From: Spirosoma sp. SC4-14
Lineage (GTDB): Bacteria; Bacteroidota; Bacteroidia; Cytophagales; Spirosomataceae
Assembly (NCBI RefSeq): GCF_037201965.1
Contig: NZ_CP147518.1
Span: 5,325,001 to 5,389,000, forward strand
Reading direction: 5' to 3'
DNA: 64,000 nucleotides
This document shows positions 61,280 through 64,000 of the stretch, piece after piece; the stretch's first letter is position 1; each line of letters begins with the position of its first letter. A model generated the notes under the pieces. It was given only the letters and a program-made list of their open reading frames with translations, was not told the DNA's origin and ran no database searches. A program made the translations under genes and the position numbers.

Positions 61280-61879
61280 TCATTCGCCATTCAATTTGTG
61301 TTTTGCCTTAATCGTCTCGTATAATTTGCCATAAGGAACAGAATTAGTTAGCCGTTGCAACGATTTCAATGTAATAGAATGTTGGCTTCGGGTGTATTCA
61401 TTAAGTTCCTTTGTTGCCATGATATAAAATTCCCAGTGATTCATATTGAGTGGGTCAACCGTCAATTTGTTCTTGTGATATAATAAACAGAAAACGTAAA
61501 TGTCAGCATACCGTTTCTTTTCAGATGATTGCTTATTGGTTAAACTGTCCCAGTGTAAAGCAGCTTTTGTGCTAAATGAAATTTTAGAAAATGCTCTTTG
61601 AAACCAAGATTGAACATAAGCTGCAGATTTTATCTCAAGTTTAATACCATCAGAAGTTTCTAAATCGTATGCTGCCCATTCGTCTCGCACAGTAGTCTTA
61701 TCAATATTTGTGGCTGTCGCAACTATAAATTCCGCAAATCGTCCTCTAGTCGCATTAGAAAGGATATCTGAAACGCTCCAACGCCAAAAGTCAAGCAGCG
61801 AACAGTCCAACGGCTTATTATTATAGGTCAATTGTTCTTGACCTGATTTAATTGTCGCTTTTATTTGATTTAATTGCAT
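61280..61879 (-). CDS. putative orphan PD-(D/E)XK nuclease-like protein
   Basis: A 199-residue protein, AT-rich compared with its neighbours. A plausible PD-(D/E)XK core is visible: E50 in GRFAEFIVATA, D72 in WAAYDLETSDG, and E82-x-K84 in IKLEIKSAAYVQSW. The region resembles a widespread small nuclease-like family of unknown role. No methyltransferase or other restriction partner is adjacent. It starts 12 bp downstream of the AraC gene, same strand, so it may be read from its promoter. A defence function is only inference. Confidence 0.65.
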   Translation of the reverse strand: MQLNQIKATIKSGQEQLTYNNKPLDCSLLDFWRWSVSDILSNATRGRFAEFIVATATNIDKTTVRDEWAAYDLETSDGIKLEIKSAAYVQSWFQRAFSKISFSTKAALHWDSLTNKQSSEKKRYADIYVFCLLYHKNKLTVDPLNMNHWEFYIMATKELNEYTRSQHSITLKSLQRLTNSVPYGKLYETIKAKHKLNGE

Positions 61880-61891
61880 GTTTGTTTAAGG

Positions 61892-62824
61892 TTATGTTGT
61901 ATTGCTCATAACTGCCTTATTTCCTACAAACTGGCTCCTGAATTGAGTGGGTGTTAATCTCGTGTATTTTCGAAAGAGCTTTCCAAAAGTCGACTGATCT
62001 GGAAAGCCCATTTCGTGGGCAATCTGGGCTACGGTCAAATCCGACTGTACAAGTAATACTTTAGCTTCCAGCACAACCCGTTCATCGATCCAGACGGAAG
62101 GCGATTTACCGGTTCGGCTTTTCACTACCTTGTTCAAATAATTCGGGCTCACGGCCAGCCAATCGGCATACTGACTGGCAAATCGGGTTTCGCGAATACG
62201 GATCGTTAGCAAATCCATAAAGCGCTGAACAAGTCGTTCGCCCATGTCGGTTTTAGCTGACATCGGACCAATATACGCCCGGTCGATTTCGGCAAACAGG
62301 GCCAGCAAATACGGCCGGATTAACTCAGGTTTTGTTGCTCCGTTTTCCTGATATTCGATAGTGAGTCGAGTCAGAATCGTATGAACAAACTGCGTTTGCT
62401 GATCCGATAAACGGATGTACGGATTGCCTGTCAATTTCAAAAAATCAAAATCGATATCACTACCCGCACTTAAAATCAACTCCTGACTGATAAACGACAT
62501 AAAACCAACCGAATCGGGTTGAATGGTATGGAGCGTAAAAATCTGAAGTGCGGGCACAATGACCAGTTCCTGCGACCGAAGCGTATAAGCTTGATGGCCA
62601 ATCGTAATGTCGACCCGACCGCTATTGACCATAATCAGGGCATGGTTGCTGGTGCGTGAGGGCGGCAGCGGCAGCCTGATAACTGGCCAGCTATATTCCA
62701 GTGGCGCAACGATAAACTGATTGAAATTTTCTTTAAATCGATCGGCCCACGACGCATCTCTGATCAGGAAAAGTTCACGGGCCATTGCCGGGCTAATGGC
62801 TGGAAAAAGATCGCTGGGTGTCAT
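61892..62824 (-). CDS. AraC-family transcriptional regulator
   Basis: A 310-residue regulator. The N-terminal half (about 1-180) is a cupin-like ligand domain (GRVDITIGHQAYTLRSQELV), and the C-terminal helix-turn-helix pair spans about 210-300 (FASQYADWLAVSPNYLNKVV, VAQIAHEMGFPDQSTFGKLF). No ligand is suggested by sequence. Its ATG overlaps the TGA of the M1 peptidase gene upstream (ATGA), an unusual pairing. The nuclease-like gene follows after 12 bp. Confidence 0.9.
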   Translation of the reverse strand: MTPSDLFPAISPAMARELFLIRDASWADRFKENFNQFIVAPLEYSWPVIRLPLPPSRTSNHALIMVNSGRVDITIGHQAYTLRSQELVIVPALQIFTLHTIQPDSVGFMSFISQELILSAGSDIDFDFLKLTGNPYIRLSDQQTQFVHTILTRLTIEYQENGATKPELIRPYLLALFAEIDRAYIGPMSAKTDMGERLVQRFMDLLTIRIRETRFASQYADWLAVSPNYLNKVVKSRTGKSPSVWIDERVVLEAKVLLVQSDLTVAQIAHEMGFPDQSTFGKLFRKYTRLTPTQFRSQFVGNKAVMSNTT

Positions 62825-63999
62825 AGCGAATACAACAACTTACTCGCCCGGAATGGCCCATCGGCCGCCTGTAAGAGCTTCGCTCTCAATCGGGGATTAT
62901 AGTTCGGGCGGTCGGCCAGAAATTTGCGGATCAGTCGCACGGTTTCGGGTGTCTGATAACTCGACAAGGTTGACCGGAGCCACGATTCAGGAAAGAAAAT
63001 ATCGCCCGTTCGCTGTATTTCTTCCAGCAATTCCAGACTCTTAGGCAGGTATTTGACGGAGCTTTCGGCCCGCAGCGGGTGATGCAGATACCCTAGTGCC
63101 GCCGTTACCCAGGCTTCGTGTTCGCGATTGGCTTCCGATGCCAGCGACGCAAAAAACTGATCCCGTTCCGCTACGTTCGACGATAGGGCAGGCATCATAA
63201 ATTCCAGCCGTTTCTTCCGATCCGGGTTTTTGATACGCGTCAGTTGCTTGGCCAGAATGCCATCTGCCGGATAATCGCGAACGGCCAGCGCCAGAGCCAG
63301 ACTGGTGTAGTCGTCTTCGGTGAGGGTTACGCCTGCCGGTGCTTTCTGATCGCGCCAGATTGCATACAGCCCGTTGCGGGCTTCGGTGCTGAGGGCAATG
63401 TTCTGGTATAGCCGAAACAAAAGTTTCTTCTTACCAGCACTCGTTTCCCGTTCCATGGCCTGCCAGGTATTGTGTTCAACGGCAACAGCCAGCGCCGGAC
63501 GGCTTTCGGGCCGGGTATAATCCCAGACAATGCTGGCCAGTTCGGTGGTCAGCAACCGCAGGTTCAGTTCTTCCGATTCGTTGGCAAGCAAGGATTGATA
63601 TACAGAAGCTAACTGCGCGGGCGTGATTAGCTTTCCCGACAGCATGTTCTCATACAAATTGATGTAAGCAGCCGCCCGCGTTACCGGATTTTTGATGGTT
63701 GCCAGTTGCGGAATCATAGCCGTATCGACCGGAAACACGCCATAGCCCTGCCCCGACGAATTGAAAACAACGAACAACGGAGCCGGTTTGCCAGCCGCTT
63801 CGGCCAGCGTAACCTGCGGCTGATTCATATTAACGGTTAGCTCTTCGACATGATCGGGATAGACCAGCGCCACTTCGAATCCCTGCGGCCACAACCGTTT
63901 AGACCCATCTTCGCCCTGTTGCGATATGACAAACCGGCTGATTTTACCGTTCTGTTTGTCGAACTGATACGAGAAGGCTGGTCGTCCGGCTTCATTTAC
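62821..63999 (-). CDS. M1-family aminopeptidase, C-terminal fragment
   Basis: The frame is open from the right edge and encodes the last 392 residues of an exported M1 peptidase; the start and the zinc-binding HExxH motif lie outside the window. The first visible part (GRPAFSYQFDKQNGKISRF, then PQGFEVALVYPD) is the beta-sandwich domain. The rest is the helical ERAP1_C-like bowl (LANESEELNLRLLTTELASI, then PESWLRSTLSSYQTPETVR). The stop overlaps the AraC gene. Confidence 0.88.
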   Translation of the reverse strand, partial: VNEAGRPAFSYQFDKQNGKISRFVISQQGEDGSKRLWPQGFEVALVYPDHVEELTVNMNQPQVTLAEAAGKPAPLFVVFNSSGQGYGVFPVDTAMIPQLATIKNPVTRAAAYINLYENMLSGKLITPAQLASVYQSLLANESEELNLRLLTTELASIVWDYTRPESRPALAVAVEHNTWQAMERETSAGKKKLLFRLYQNIALSTEARNGLYAIWRDQKAPAGVTLTEDDYTSLALALAVRDYPADGILAKQLTRIKNPDRKKRLEFMMPALSSNVAERDQFFASLASEANREHEAWVTAALGYLHHPLRAESSVKYLPKSLELLEEIQRTGDIFFPESWLRSTLSSYQTPETVRLIRKFLADRPNYNPRLRAKLLQAADGPFRASKLLYSL

Positions 64000-64000
64000 C

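Noticed and set aside
1..64000. tRNA, rRNA, riboswitch, origin or phage genes
   Set aside because: I looked for cloverleaf-like hairpins, conserved rRNA stretches and integrase or capsid motifs and found none that I could support by eye.

Overview
This is a 64 kb chromosomal stretch from a Bacteroidota bacterium. It is most like the Cytophagales, and a Spirosoma-type genome is my best guess. The support is a giant secreted protein with a type IX secretion (T9SS) C-terminal signal, a one-protein hybrid two-component system, a BlaI/BlaR1 pair, many lipoproteins, weak Shine-Dalgarno sequences, and the intergenic palindromes usual in this group. Genes are dense and on both strands. I see no tRNA, rRNA, CRISPR array, integrase, transposase or phage gene.

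Layout. 0-6 kb: the end of a TldD/PmbA gene, a Tat-exported flavin oxidase, a small anchored protein of unknown function, a lipoprotein vanadium haloperoxidase and a lipoprotein di-haem cytochrome c peroxidase. 5.3-7.6 kb: an SGNH hydrolase and a GH28 polygalacturonase-like enzyme, probably one operon. 7.9-17.3 kb: dnaE and polA, separated by two lipoprotein genes (one with fasciclin domains). The 3' end of polA is duplicated around a small DUF4258/YgiT toxin-antitoxin-like module whose first gene carries a stop codon. 17.3-23 kb: alcohol dehydrogenase, MFS exporter, SPFH protein, a hypothetical protein, a universal stress protein and an acetyltransferase. 23-38 kb: a 1363-residue hybrid sensor/AraC regulator, an ECF-like sigma factor and a 3165-residue SprB-like surface protein with fifteen near-identical 216-bp repeats.

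38-49 kb: OsmC, a truncated cupin, a four-gene signalling operon (small protein, membrane protein, histidine kinase, response regulator), a MocR regulator divergent from a PPOX/acetyltransferase pair, a frameshifted Uma2-type gene, and an alkylation-damage cluster (Ada-type regulator/methyltransferase, 2OG-Fe(II) oxygenase, separate Ada zinc module). A Crp-type regulator and membrane genes follow. 49-57 kb: katG, a YhhN-family membrane protein, a coiled-coil protein, then a serine hydrolase divergent from blaI-blaR1 with three copies of one dyad operator between them. 57-64 kb: CPA1 antiporter, CE1-type esterase, two small membrane proteins, an AT-rich orphan PD-(D/E)XK-like protein, an AraC regulator and the end of an M1 aminopeptidase.

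The items most worth following up are the polA 3'-end duplication, the TAAGAAA-N2-TTTCTTA operators, the split Ada operon, and the repeat architecture of the giant surface protein.
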